Of a DNA stretch of 64,000 nucleotides, positions 1-8,466 are shown piece after piece (the stretch's first letter is position 1; each line of letters starts with the position of its first letter). The stretch is from VXRJ01 sp964636705 (GTDB lineage Bacteria > Acidobacteriota > Vicinamibacteria > Vicinamibacterales > UBA8438): positions 15,380 to 79,379 of the forward strand of contig CAZWUJ010000016.1 of assembly GCA_964636705.1 (NCBI GenBank), read 5' to 3'. Both the position numbers and the translations under genes were made by a program. The notes under the pieces are model-generated. The model worked only from the letters and a program-made list of their open reading frames with translations, was not told the origin of the DNA and did no database searches.

Positions 1-2
1 AG

Positions 3-569
3 CCGACCGGACCGACCCAGGGCTCGGTCATGAATCACTTCGGCTTCAAGGTGCGCAACACCGCGGAGTTCCTGGAGCGCTGGACCGCCGCAGGCATGGA
101 GGCGGGGGAGATCTTCACCGGCGCGGAAGGGATGCCGAACGCCTACGTCATGGCGCCCGACGGCGTCTGGGTCGAACTCCAGGAAGACCCGTCCCTGCAT
201 GTCCCTGTCGCCGGCTACCACATCCACTTCTGGACGCCGGAACATGAAGAGCTGCTCGACTGGTACGCCCGGGTGTTCAACCTCCGGATCCGTCCGCGCG
301 GCCGGATTCAAACGACGACCGACGTGCCGGGGATGAACATGAGCTTCGCGTCATCGGACGAGCCGACGGAGCCGACCCGCGGCCGGTCCCTCGATCACAT
401 CGGCTTCGAGGTGGACAACCTGGAGGCGTTCTGCGAGAAGCTCAAGGCGATGGGAATAGAGTTCGACGTCGAGTACCGAGAGGTCGAGAGCGTCGAGCTG
501 AAGATCGCCTTCCTGACCGACCCGGCCGGGACCTATATCGAACTGACCGAAGGCTACGACGAGTACTGA
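3..569 (+). CDS. VOC (glyoxalase/dioxygenase fold) family protein, 5' end outside window
   Basis: Vicinal-oxygen-chelate fold protein, a family of metal-dependent lyases, dioxygenases and resistance proteins; the substrate cannot be told. The frame is open to the left edge: the residues before the first ATG (position 30) read PTGPTQGSV and continue directly into MNHFGFKV. This parallels the later PTRGRSLDHIGFEV, so the ATG at 30 is probably internal and the true start lies upstream. Each of the two modules has the (N/D)H(F/I)GF(K/E)V strand, a helix and a closing GVWVELQE / GTYIELTE strand; the second Glu of these strands is the usual metal ligand. The 3' end overlaps the convergent hydrolase by 16 bp. 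Confidence 0.8.
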   Translation, partial: PTGPTQGSVMNHFGFKVRNTAEFLERWTAAGMEAGEIFTGAEGMPNAYVMAPDGVWVELQEDPSLHVPVAGYHIHFWTPEHEELLDWYARVFNLRIRPRGRIQTTTDVPGMNMSFASSDEPTEPTRGRSLDHIGFEVDNLEAFCEKLKAMGIEFDVEYREVESVELKIAFLTDPAGTYIELTEGYDEY

Positions 570-1603
570 TCCGCCACCGCGGCGGTCCACCGGTCGTCGA
601 ACCGCGTCCAGTGCCGTTCGTCGGGATCGTCCGAGTGACTTACCGGGAGCTCGATGATCTCGGGTCGCGGCGACATGTGGTTTGCGATCGCATACACGGT
701 GGCGGCCGGCACGACATCGTCACGCCGCCCGACACCGACGATCGACGGGCACCCGATCCGGTCCGCGACGTTTACCGTGTCGAAGTACGAGAGGGTTTCC
801 ATCACGGCTTCTTCGTGTGACGGGCGCCGCTCCAGGTAGTCGTTAATCTCCCTTCCCGACCCTTCCCTCACGAGGCGGCGCCGTCCGAACGCCCAGCCGA
901 ACGTCGGCACCGCCACCGCGAGAAAATCGGCCATCTGCGCGACCGCCTGCGCCACGAGCGCGAGCGCGCCCGCGAAGCTTCGCCCATGAAAGACCATGCC
1001 TCCGCCGCCTCCGAGCATGCGCGCCACCTCGGCGGCGCGGACGTAGTCGCATACCGCGCCACGAAGAATGGAGCGGCGCGGATCGGTCGCGCCGGTCAGG
1101 ACGTACCCCTCGGGATGCACGTCGCAGGCCCTCCGTGACAAGCCGAAGCCCCGGGCGTCGAAGCAGAAGAGATCGGCGTTGCAGGTGACCGTGTGCCGTG
1201 CTTCCAGCACCGGGTTGCACTGCGAGTTGTAGCCGTGGGAGGTGATCACGACGGGTCGGGCGGGGGATGCCGGTCTGGAGACCGGCGCACCAGAGTGACC
1301 TGCCGGTCTGGAGACCGGCGCACCAGGGTGACCTGCCGGTCTGGAGACCGGCGTGCGGGTCAGAAGGAAGCCCTGGATCTCGCACTCGTCCAGGGAGGCG
1401 AACTTCACCGGGATGATCCGCGCGCCCTCGGCGGACGTCACCGCGACCCCGATCCGCGGACTGGGTGGCGTGCCGGCCAACTGCTCCAGCGTCTCGCGCC
1501 AGAAACGCCAGAAGTCTCCGCGCCGCGTGATCGGTGGCCGCGTCGCGCGCGCCGCGGCAGCGGTTGCCGCCGGTGCGGGCGTTGTAGAGTCGTAGTCAGC
1601 CAT
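554..1603 (-). CDS. Alpha/beta hydrolase (acetyl-xylan-esterase-like) with in-frame repeat insertion
   Basis: Predicted serine esterase, closest in pattern to the acetyl xylan esterase/cephalosporin-C deacetylase group. Visible elements: strand and oxyanion region PVVITSHGY, nucleophile elbow GRSFAG (Ser followed by Phe-Ala instead of the usual Gly-Gly), a candidate Asp in RRDDVVPA and a His in VSHSD. No signal peptide is evident. Just before PVVITSHGY lies a low-complexity stretch of 11-residue repeats (PVSRPAGHPGA, PVSRPAGHSGA, PVSRPAS) encoded by three hairpin repeats of 33-bp period, so the insertion keeps frame. The ATG start (1603-1601) overlaps the start codon of the divergent gene by 2 bp. 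Substrate unknown; whether the enzyme is active despite the insertion is open. Confidence 0.75.
   Translation of the reverse strand: MADYDSTTPAPAATAAAARATRPPITRRGDFWRFWRETLEQLAGTPPSPRIGVAVTSAEGARIIPVKFASLDECEIQGFLLTRTPVSRPAGHPGAPVSRPAGHSGAPVSRPASPARPVVITSHGYNSQCNPVLEARHTVTCNADLFCFDARGFGLSRRACDVHPEGYVLTGATDPRRSILRGAVCDYVRAAEVARMLGGGGGMVFHGRSFAGALALVAQAVAQMADFLAVAVPTFGWAFGRRRLVREGSGREINDYLERRPSHEEAVMETLSYFDTVNVADRIGCPSIVGVGRRDDVVPAATVYAIANHMSPRPEIIELPVSHSDDPDERHWTRFDDRWTAAVADQYSS
1269..1352 (-). repeat. Three 33-bp hairpin repeats inside the hydrolase gene
   Basis: Copies of GCCGGTCTGGAGACCGGC lie at 1269-1286, 1302-1319 and 1335-1352 (plus-strand reading). The first two are followed by GCACCAG. 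The stem is a GCCGGT/ACCGGC variant of the GCCGGC/GCCGGC stem seen at the intergenic arrays, with the same TGGA loop. The period of 33 bp equals 11 codons. Confidence 0.85.
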
Positions 1604-3620
1604 GCCGGAACTGGCGCCGCCCGATCTGCGCCGTGAGTTTACAGCGTTCCTCCGCGCCCAATCCGCCTGGCTCGACGCCGCCCGTGACGCCGAGTGGGAC
1701 CGGCTCGAGACTCTGGCCGAAGAGCTGACGCTCGACGCGGGGGACGTCCTGACGCGGCAGTTCGCGCCCGCGACCGCGTTCTACTTTCTGGTCGACGGCG
1801 CGATCCGTTACCAGATCCGGCTGGAGGAGGGGAACGAGGATCTCGATGTCGGGCATCGCGACGTTGCCTGGACGGCCATCGGCTGGTCCTGCTTCCTGGC
1901 GCCGCGACGCTACGTCACCACCATTGTCGCCACCCGAGCCACGCGCGTACTGCGGTTCGAGTCCGCGGCCCTCGAACGTCTCTTCGACGACAGCCCGGAG
2001 ATCGGAATCGTCCTGTTCGAAGCCATACTCCGCCAGTGCCACGCCCGCCTGGCGGAGATGCGAGCCCGGGTCACCGCGTACTCGCAGACTCCCACCAATT
2101 TCGCGCGCGCCCTTCAGGACGAGGGGGAGGAGGAGACCTACAACCGTGCGCCGCCTCCGGTGATGGACCTGCTGCGGCGGTCTGCGTTCTTCGAAGTGTT
2201 CGACGAAGGGTCCCTCCGCACGCTCGGCGACACGGTCGAGAGCCGATACTTCTGCCGTGGTGAGCGGCTCGTATCGCAGGGTGAGCGGACGCCCGGCCTC
2301 TGGGTGCTCGCCACCGGACGTGTCGCATTGAACTTCCGGCCGCCCGGAAGGACCGGACCGTTTGCGCTCCGGAGCCTGACCGACCCGGGCGCGGTCGTTG
2401 CGCTCGCAGGCATCGGCGGCGTGGATCGGCAGGCCGCCACCGTCGTCGCGGTACGCGACTGCACCGTCTACCGCATCGACCCCATGCGGCTTGATCCGGC
2501 GCTGCGCGCCGACCCGCGGTTCGCCTGCGATCTGGCGCGCCGCCTCGTCTGGCTTGCCTCCACGCGCCTCCGCGCCGCCCGCGCGCTCTTCATCTCGCGA
2601 CGCTTCGAAAAGGAGAGGCTGGCCGTAGGCAACCTGATCGAGCAGAGCTGCACCCAACTTAGCGTCCATTCGCCCTTGCATGCGCTCCCGCACCTGCTCG
2701 ACAGCCAGTTCACGGTGGGTGATGCGTTCGAGATTCTCGCAAGGATGGTGCGGAGCGACGACGCGCTCGAACGCAACCTCGCCCGTCTATGCCAGGAGAT
2801 GCTGCGGGATGTTCGCCGCGAGCACGAATTCTTCGAAGCGCTCCGGAGCGTCTACGACGCCGTGGCCAGCGCGCCGGCCACGATGCCGCCGTCCGATGTT
2901 CGCAAGCTCTGCGCCCGCGGCTTCCAGAGGGCTTTCCGCCAGGTGCACTGCGTCCTGGCGGGAGAAGAGCACCTGCCATCGGACCCAGGGCAGATCTTCA
3001 TCTTCAACCACCTGAAGAACCACGAGCACAACACGCTGCCGAACAACTTCCAGTTGACTCTCGACTCGCACTTCGTCAGCGCGATGATCCTCGACCGGAA
3101 GTATGGCGACAGTGGGATCCGCGTCGTCCGCCACAGCCGCGGCACCGAGTACGGCCACCAGGACTACTACAACCGCCTGGGTCACATCGCCGTCTACACC
3201 CACGAGTCGGATCGTCTCGACGAGACCCCCGATCAGCGCCATCACCGCCAGGCGGAGTTCTACGAGACGGCGGCCCGGTACCTGCGGGCCGGCACCAACC
3301 TGATTCTGAGCCCCGAGGGGACCAGTTACTGGACCGAGGACTCACCCGGCCCCTTCAAGCCGGGCGCGTTCCGACTTGCCGCGAGCGTCGATCCAGAGCC
3401 ATGGATCGTTCCGATCGCAGTCGCCCACTTCGATCGGCGAATCCACTCCACGGTCTGCGCCGCGGTGATCAAGGCGCCGTTCAGGGTGTCCGACGTGCTG
3501 GCCGACCCCCACGACCGGGAGCAGTTGCGGGCCTTCCTCATCGAATTGCGCGAGACTTACCGCCGCTACGTGGAGGAGGCCCGGCGGCTGGCGGAGGCGG
3601 CGGCGAGAGCGCGCTCCTGA
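1602..3620 (+). CDS. Two cyclic-nucleotide-binding domains fused to a PlsC-type acyltransferase
   Basis: 672-residue cytosolic or membrane-associated fusion. Residues about 30-140 and 185-315 form two cNMP-binding (CAP_ED-like) beta rolls, the second with the typical FFEVFDEGSLRTLGD entry and GERLVSQGERTPGLWVLATGRV core. A helical linker follows. Residues about 440-650 resemble 1-acyl-glycerol-3-phosphate acyltransferases: a His-rich block FNHLKNHEHN near residue 467, and LSPEGTS near residue 568, which corresponds to the FPEGTRS motif. The likely role is acyl transfer to a lysophospholipid gated by cAMP or cGMP; this is inferred from architecture. A canonical NHx4D is not cleanly visible, so catalytic competence is unproven. 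ATG start at 1602; a TAGAGT hexamer lies 11 nt upstream. Confidence 0.75.
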   Translation: MPELAPPDLRREFTAFLRAQSAWLDAARDAEWDRLETLAEELTLDAGDVLTRQFAPATAFYFLVDGAIRYQIRLEEGNEDLDVGHRDVAWTAIGWSCFLAPRRYVTTIVATRATRVLRFESAALERLFDDSPEIGIVLFEAILRQCHARLAEMRARVTAYSQTPTNFARALQDEGEEETYNRAPPPVMDLLRRSAFFEVFDEGSLRTLGDTVESRYFCRGERLVSQGERTPGLWVLATGRVALNFRPPGRTGPFALRSLTDPGAVVALAGIGGVDRQAATVVAVRDCTVYRIDPMRLDPALRADPRFACDLARRLVWLASTRLRAARALFISRRFEKERLAVGNLIEQSCTQLSVHSPLHALPHLLDSQFTVGDAFEILARMVRSDDALERNLARLCQEMLRDVRREHEFFEALRSVYDAVASAPATMPPSDVRKLCARGFQRAFRQVHCVLAGEEHLPSDPGQIFIFNHLKNHEHNTLPNNFQLTLDSHFVSAMILDRKYGDSGIRVVRHSRGTEYGHQDYYNRLGHIAVYTHESDRLDETPDQRHHRQAEFYETAARYLRAGTNLILSPEGTSYWTEDSPGPFKPGAFRLAASVDPEPWIVPIAVAHFDRRIHSTVCAAVIKAPFRVSDVLADPHDREQLRAFLIELRETYRRYVEEARRLAEAAARARS

Positions 3621-3655
3621 TTGCGGGCGCTGCCGTCATCGTGCCGATCCGCTAC

Positions 3656-4132
3656 CTACTCCTCCGGGGTCTGCGCGCACCACGATTCGACATTACCGGC
3701 GTACACCTCGAAGTCGCCCAGGTGTTCCCTCAGCATCCGGACCACGGCGTCGAGGTCGACGTCGAGGTAGTTGTGGACGAGGACGTTGCGGAAGCCCGCA
3801 ATGTCGCCGAAGTGCCCGGCGAAGTCGGCCGGGAGGATTCCCACCTTGACGAGGCATTCGATTGACGATCGGTACGTGGCCGAATCGCGGCCGGCACTCG
3901 CGCACAGGTGCGCGGCAACGTCCAGGGCATTCTGCGCGCATAGCTGAAGACCCCGTTCGATAGCCCAGCGGCGGTCGGTATCGGCGCGCAGATCGTCGTC
4001 ATCGGCGGCGCGCGTGCTCCATCTTGTGGAGAAAGGGAACGTAGTCGAAGTAGCGCGAAAGCGCCTGGCCCGACCGTGTCGTGGTGTCGCGCAGATCGCG
4101 CGAGAGGATACGGACGCCGTCTCGCAGGACAC
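3656..4132 (-). CDS. hepT: HepT-like RNase toxin of a MntA/HepT pair, start uncertain
   Basis: HepT-family (HEPN, formerly DUF86) ribonuclease toxin, normally neutralised when its partner MntA adenylylates it. The family core starts at about LRADTDRRWAIERGLQLC and includes the catalytic Rx4HxY motif RNVLVHNY near the C-terminus. The upstream half of this frame (residues 1 to about 45) is antisense-like, Arg/Ser-rich and overlaps mntA by 134 nt. There is no ATG, GTG or TTG in frame between 4060 and the conserved core, so either translation starts at 4132 inside mntA, a non-standard start is used, or the usual ~25-residue N-terminal helix has been lost by deletion. Confidence 0.7.
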   Translation of the reverse strand: MSCETASVSSRAICATPRHGRARRFRATSTTFPFSTRWSTRAADDDDLRADTDRRWAIERGLQLCAQNALDVAAHLCASAGRDSATYRSSIECLVKVGILPADFAGHFGDIAGFRNVLVHNYLDVDLDAVVRMLREHLGDFEVYAGNVESWCAQTPEE

Positions 4133-4451
4133 GGTGGTAGAGGAGTGGTGTGGCGTCGTTCAGTACCACCACATCAACGGCGTCGGTCTCCAGGGCCAGC
4201 ATCAGGTCGCTGATCAGCGCAGCCTGATATCCCCAATGGCCGCGGCCGGAGAGCGCCTTCTCGGCGCGATCCCGATCGATGTAGACGGCGACGTCGATGT
4301 CGCTTCCCGTGAACGCGTTGCCTCGGCCGCGAGAACCGAACAGGTACGCTTCGAGCACCTCGGGGCGAGGTTCCAGCGCCTCGGCGAGTCTGGCGACGAG
4401 GGTGTCGCGGTCGAGCGAAACTGTGTCGCGGGCGGCGTTCACCACCATCAT
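3999..4451 (-). CDS. mntA: MntA-like minimal nucleotidyltransferase antitoxin
   Basis: Minimal nucleotidyltransferase of the type VII toxin-antitoxin class, which adenylylates HepT. The signature GSx10DxD is exact: GSRGRGNAFTGSDID at about residues 39-53, followed by a further acidic strand DAVDVVVLND. At 150 residues the length is normal. It is the first gene of the pair. Two ATGs are adjacent (4451 and 4448). A TAGAGT hexamer at 4466-4461 is 9 nt upstream, and GGTGAG in between could act as a ribosome site. Confidence 0.8.
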   Translation of the reverse strand: MMVVNAARDTVSLDRDTLVARLAEALEPRPEVLEAYLFGSRGRGNAFTGSDIDVAVYIDRDRAEKALSGRGHWGYQAALISDLMLALETDAVDVVVLNDATPLLYHRVLRDGVRILSRDLRDTTTRSGQALSRYFDYVPFLHKMEHARRR

Positions 4452-4460
4452 CGTCTCACC

Positions 4461-4466
4461 ACTCTA
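4461..4466 (-). promoter_or_regulatory. -10-like hexamer of mntA
   Basis: TAGAGT on the minus strand ends 9 nt before the mntA ATG, so transcription would start at or next to the start codon. It is one of eight such cases in the window. Confidence 0.4.
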
Positions 4467-4531
4467 CTCCAGTCCACGGCGGCGCATGGCGTATAGTGGG
4501 AGGCGGCAACTGTTCGCGCCAGGAGGAAGTC

Positions 4532-5536
4532 ATGAGCGGGCTCGATCGGTCGTGGCCGAGCGCGATCGCTGCGGTCGTCGTTGTCGTCGCAGTGGTCATC
4601 GCGCTTTGGCCGGGCGCCTCGAAGGCAGGTGCGCAGTCGGCGGAGCAGTTGTACCTGGTCGTGCTCGACGAGGACGGGCAGCCCGTCACGGATCTGCGGC
4701 CGGGCGAGGTGCAGGTTTCCGAGGACGGCGTGAGGCGTGAGGTTCTCTACCTGGCGCGCGCCGGCGGACCGGCGGATATCTCCCTCCTGGTGGACACCAG
4801 CGGGGCGATGGTTCCGGCGACCACCCATCTGCGCGCGGCCCTGAACGCGTTCGTCGACGCTCTGACCGGCCACGCGAGGATGTCGCTCGTCACCTTCGGC
4901 GATCTGCCGGTGCGGGTGGTCGCTCCCACGACAGAGATGACACGGATGCACGAGGCTGTCGGCGACCTGTTTCCCGCAGAAGACACGATCCCCCGCTTTC
5001 AGGACGCGCTGGTGGGTGCGGCCATCGATATCAACGAGCGTCAACCGGCGCGTCCCACCGTCGTCATCCTGGCGTCGGATCGGCCCCCGGACACTTTCGC
5101 TACCGCGTCGCCCAGCAGCACGACGCGATCGGTCGATGACATGGTCGGGGTGATGCAGCAGATAGGCGTCCCGGTGCACATCATCGCGCTCAGGAGCAGG
5201 GAATCGTTCGACGTGTTGACCCGAGGCGCCGGCGATCGCAACTCGGTTTTCAGAAGCCCCCTCGACAATGTGCTGCGGACCGGGATGTCGGCGCAGGAGA
5301 CCCGCGACTGGCTGGAGGTATTCGAAACGGTGTCGGACCGGACCGGTGGACGGTTGACGAACCTGTACGCAAGCTCCGGGCTCGAAGAGCCGTTGCTTGA
5401 TCTCGCCAACGAGATCGTGGGCCAGTACATCCTCACCTACTCGCGTCCTGCGGACGATCTCGTCTCTGACGTGCAGGAGATTGGCATCGGCGTCGCCCGT
5501 GAGGGTGTGACGGTCCGCGTAACCCTGGTAAGGTGA
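4532..5536 (+). CDS. VWFA-related acidobacterial-type secreted protein
   Basis: 334-residue secreted or membrane-anchored VWA protein of the type first described in Acidobacteria (TIGR03436-like). The start at 4532 is set by AGGAGG at 4521-4526. Residues about 8-32 form a hydrophobic signal/anchor, followed by an Ig-like strand region (LYLVVLDEDGQPVTDL, VSEDGV) and then the VWA domain with DTSGA at the first MIDAS position; the canonical DxSxS ends in Ser, so the last Ser is replaced by Ala and metal binding may be weakened. The stop overlaps the next GTG by 3 bp in a GTGA arrangement, so it is the lead gene of the cytochrome operon. TATAGT at 4492-4497 is a plausible -10. Confidence 0.8.
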   Translation: MSGLDRSWPSAIAAVVVVVAVVIALWPGASKAGAQSAEQLYLVVLDEDGQPVTDLRPGEVQVSEDGVRREVLYLARAGGPADISLLVDTSGAMVPATTHLRAALNAFVDALTGHARMSLVTFGDLPVRVVAPTTEMTRMHEAVGDLFPAEDTIPRFQDALVGAAIDINERQPARPTVVILASDRPPDTFATASPSSTTRSVDDMVGVMQQIGVPVHIIALRSRESFDVLTRGAGDRNSVFRSPLDNVLRTGMSAQETRDWLEVFETVSDRTGGRLTNLYASSGLEEPLLDLANEIVGQYILTYSRPADDLVSDVQEIGIGVAREGVTVRVTLVR

Positions 5537-8403
5537 AGAGGGCGCAGACACTCGCCTCAGCCGGACCGGCCGGTCTCGCGGGCGGGCTGGCACTGCTCGC
5601 CGGGACCGGAATCGCGCTGGCCGCGTGGCCCGGCGCTGCGCTTCCGTACGTCCTGGCGGTTCTCGCCCATCCAATCCTGGGCCTCGTCTGGGGGATCGCG
5701 GGTGCAGTCTGGGTGGCCCGCGGCTGGCGGGCGCCGGCGAGCTCCGCGGCGGACGGAGCGGCCGGACCGCTCCTTGCGCTGGGGATTGCGGCCAGCGCCG
5801 CAGGCTTCCTGTTGGGCGCGGCCGTCCTCACGACCGGGGCGACCCGCGCCTGGAGTTGGCTCCTCTCGCTGCACGTCGCGGCTTCGTCTGCCGGCGCGCT
5901 GCTCGTCGCCGTCCACGTCTGGCGGGTGGCGGGCGGCGATCCGGTCCGCCGGTGGGCGATTCGGGGCGGGATTGCGGCGCTGGCGCTGGCGGGCGCCCTG
6001 ACGCCCGTAATGCGCGACCGGCACGACGCCGGCTGGCGCGCGGCGCATGTCATCGAGAACCCCCAGCTTCCACCCGCTTCGATGGAGGAAGAGGGCGCCG
6101 GCGCCGGCTCGCCGTTCTTTCCGTCGTCGGCGCGAACCAACACGGGCGACCTGATTCCGTCCGACTTCTTCCTCACCAGCGAGATGTGCGGCCGGTGCCA
6201 CCGCGACATCTACGACCAGTGGAACGAGTCGGCGCACCACTTCGCGTCGTTCAACAACCAGTGGTATCGGCGCTCCATCGAGTACATGCAGGATGTCGTC
6301 GGCACCCAGCCGTCGAAGTGGTGCGCCGGCTGCCACGACCATGCGATGTTCTTCAACGGGCGGTTCGAGCGGCCGGCGCTCGAGCAGATCGACACGCCGG
6401 AGGCGCAGGCCGGGCTGGGTTGCACGTCCTGCCACTCCATCGTCCATGTCGGCGGAACGATGGGGCAGGGCGACTTCGTCATCGAGTATCCCGCGCTGCA
6501 CGATCTGGCGGCGAGCGAGCTGCCGCCCCTGCGCTGGGCGCACGACCTGGTGACGGAGCTGGCTCCGGAGCCGCACCGCCGAACGTTCCTCAAGCCGTTC
6601 CACACAGAACAACCGGCCGAGTTCTGCTCGTCCTGCCACAAGGTGCACCTCGACGTGCCGGTGAACGACTACCGCTGGATCCGCGGTTTCAACGAGTACG
6701 ACAACTGGCAGGCATCCGGGGTCTCGGGGCAGGGGGCGCGCTCCTTCTACTATCCGGAGACACCGCAGACCTGCAACAGTTGCCACATGCCGCTTGTCCG
6801 GTCGGACGATCCGGCGGCGGACAACGGGTTCGTGCGGTCGCACCGCTTCCCGGGCGCGAACACGGCGCTGCCCTTCGTCAACGGACACGAGGAGCAGTTG
6901 CGCACGGTGCAGGAGTTCCTTCGCGACGGGCAGGTGACGGTGGACATCTTCGGCATTGCGCGAGTCGACGAGCCGGCCGCCCCGCCGGCGCGGGCGCGGC
7001 GCGCCGCCGAGCCGACGCTGTCGAGCACTTTCGCGGTGGGTGAGGAGTCGGCCAGCTTCGGGGCCCGGATGGGTGTCGCGGTGCCGGTCGCGGAAGTGAC
7101 CGCGCCGCTCGACATCCAGCCGGTGGGGGTCCGGCGGGGCGAATCGGTCCGCGTGGAGGTCGTGGTCCGAACCCGCAAGGTCGGCCATTTCTTCCCCGGT
7201 GGGACCGTCGACGCGTTCGACGTCTGGGTGGAGTTCGAGGCGGTGGACGACACCGGCCGCGTCCTGCTGCACAGCGGGGCGGCGGCGGACGGTGGAAGCG
7301 GCCCCGTCGATCCCTCGGCGCACTTCTACCGGAGCCTGCAGCTCGACGGCCGCGGCAATCCGATCAACAAGCGGAACGCCTGGATGACCCGCTCCGTGGC
7401 CTATGTTCGCCTGATTCCGCCGGGCGCCGCGGACACCATCCATTACCGGCTTCAGGTTCCGCCCGATGCGGGCGAGCAGATCCACCTGCGCGCGAAGGTC
7501 AACTACCGGAAGTTCGCCTGGTACAACACGCAGTGGGCCTACGCCGGGGTGCGGGATCCGAACGCGGCCCCGCCGGCGCCGGATCATGACGACGCCGAGT
7601 GGTCCTTCACGGGAGATACCTCCGACGTGTCGGGAGGGATAAAGGCGATCCCGGATATTCCCACGACGGTGATGGCGGAAGCCGAGGCGACGCTGGCGGT
7701 GGTGGACGCCGACATGCCGCTGCCGGAGGCTCTGGCGGTGGATGCGGCAGCAGCATCGGACGCGTCGGGCGCGTCCGGCACGCCCGCGCCGACGCCGTCC
7801 GGCGATTCCCTGCGCGGGCGTTGGAACGACTACGGCATCGGCCTGTTGCTGCAGGGCGATCTGCGGGGGGCGGAGGGGGCCTTCCGGGAAGTGATGGCGG
7901 TCGCGCCGGAGTGGGGCGAAGGGCCGTTCAATCTGGCGCGAGTCCACCTCGAGGAGGGCGAGGTCGAACTGGCCCTCCCGCTGCTCGAAGACGCAGTGCG
8001 CCTCGGTATCTCGCCGGCCCGGACCGGCTACTTCCGCGGCGTTGCGCTGCGGGCGCTCGGCCGGTACGACGAGGCGCTCGCGGCGTTCGAGGAGGCGCGC
8101 GCCGTCTTCCCGCGCGACCGCGTCGTCCTGAACGAGATCGGCCGCCTGCATTTCCTCGAACGCCGCTACGACGAGGCGGTGTCCACGCTGGAGGCGGTGC
8201 TCCGCATCGACCCGGAGGACCTGCAGGCGCACTACACGATGATGCTGGCGCATCGCGGCGCGCGGCGGATGGACGAGGCGGCGGCTGCGCAGGCGCGCTA
8301 CGAACGCTTCACCGCCGACGAGTCGGCCCAGGCGATTACCGGTCCATTCCGCCGCGCCTCTCCCGAGGACAACAACGAACGCCAGATGATCCACGAGCAC
8401 TGA
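5533..8403 (+). CDS. Membrane-anchored five-haem cytochrome c with C-terminal TPR domain
   Basis: 956 residues, GTG start in the GTGA overlap with the preceding gene. Residues 1 to about 165 contain about five hydrophobic segments. A periplasmic multihaem domain (cytochrome c554-like) carries five CxxCH sites: CGRCH 219, CAGCH 264, CTSCH 297, CSSCH 365, CNSCH 414. Residues about 500-740 form a beta-rich domain, and residues about 755-940 hold TPR repeats (for example NDYGIGLLLQGDLRGAEGAF). It probably carries electrons at the outer face of the inner membrane while the TPR part binds partners; the donor and acceptor are unknown. It is followed by two FG-GAP/ASPIC-UnbV proteins, a recurrent association in Acidobacteria and Planctomycetes. 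Confidence 0.85.
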   Translation: MKRAQTLASAGPAGLAGGLALLAGTGIALAAWPGAALPYVLAVLAHPILGLVWGIAGAVWVARGWRAPASSAADGAAGPLLALGIAASAAGFLLGAAVLTTGATRAWSWLLSLHVAASSAGALLVAVHVWRVAGGDPVRRWAIRGGIAALALAGALTPVMRDRHDAGWRAAHVIENPQLPPASMEEEGAGAGSPFFPSSARTNTGDLIPSDFFLTSEMCGRCHRDIYDQWNESAHHFASFNNQWYRRSIEYMQDVVGTQPSKWCAGCHDHAMFFNGRFERPALEQIDTPEAQAGLGCTSCHSIVHVGGTMGQGDFVIEYPALHDLAASELPPLRWAHDLVTELAPEPHRRTFLKPFHTEQPAEFCSSCHKVHLDVPVNDYRWIRGFNEYDNWQASGVSGQGARSFYYPETPQTCNSCHMPLVRSDDPAADNGFVRSHRFPGANTALPFVNGHEEQLRTVQEFLRDGQVTVDIFGIARVDEPAAPPARARRAAEPTLSSTFAVGEESASFGARMGVAVPVAEVTAPLDIQPVGVRRGESVRVEVVVRTRKVGHFFPGGTVDAFDVWVEFEAVDDTGRVLLHSGAAADGGSGPVDPSAHFYRSLQLDGRGNPINKRNAWMTRSVAYVRLIPPGAADTIHYRLQVPPDAGEQIHLRAKVNYRKFAWYNTQWAYAGVRDPNAAPPAPDHDDAEWSFTGDTSDVSGGIKAIPDIPTTVMAEAEATLAVVDADMPLPEALAVDAAAASDASGASGTPAPTPSGDSLRGRWNDYGIGLLLQGDLRGAEGAFREVMAVAPEWGEGPFNLARVHLEEGEVELALPLLEDAVRLGISPARTGYFRGVALRALGRYDEALAAFEEARAVFPRDRVVLNEIGRLHFLERRYDEAVSTLEAVLRIDPEDLQAHYTMMLAHRGARRMDEAAAAQARYERFTADESAQAITGPFRRASPEDNNERQMIHEH

Positions 8404-8451
8404 CACGCGCCGACCGGGCGCGCGCGCCCTCGGGTCGAGTGCGCCGGTTGA

Positions 8452-8457
8452 TATGAT
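8452..8457 (+). promoter_or_regulatory. -10-like hexamer before the first FG-GAP gene
   Basis: TATGAT, 9 nt upstream of the TTG start at 8467; it suggests an internal, leaderless promoter within the operon. Confidence 0.4.
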
Positions 8458-8466
8458 CGACGCGCG

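Noticed and set aside
1596..2693. A 365-residue minus-strand frame opposite the cNMP-acyltransferase gene
   Set aside because: Composition is Arg/Gly/Glu-rich without motifs; the plus-strand product has two recognisable domains.
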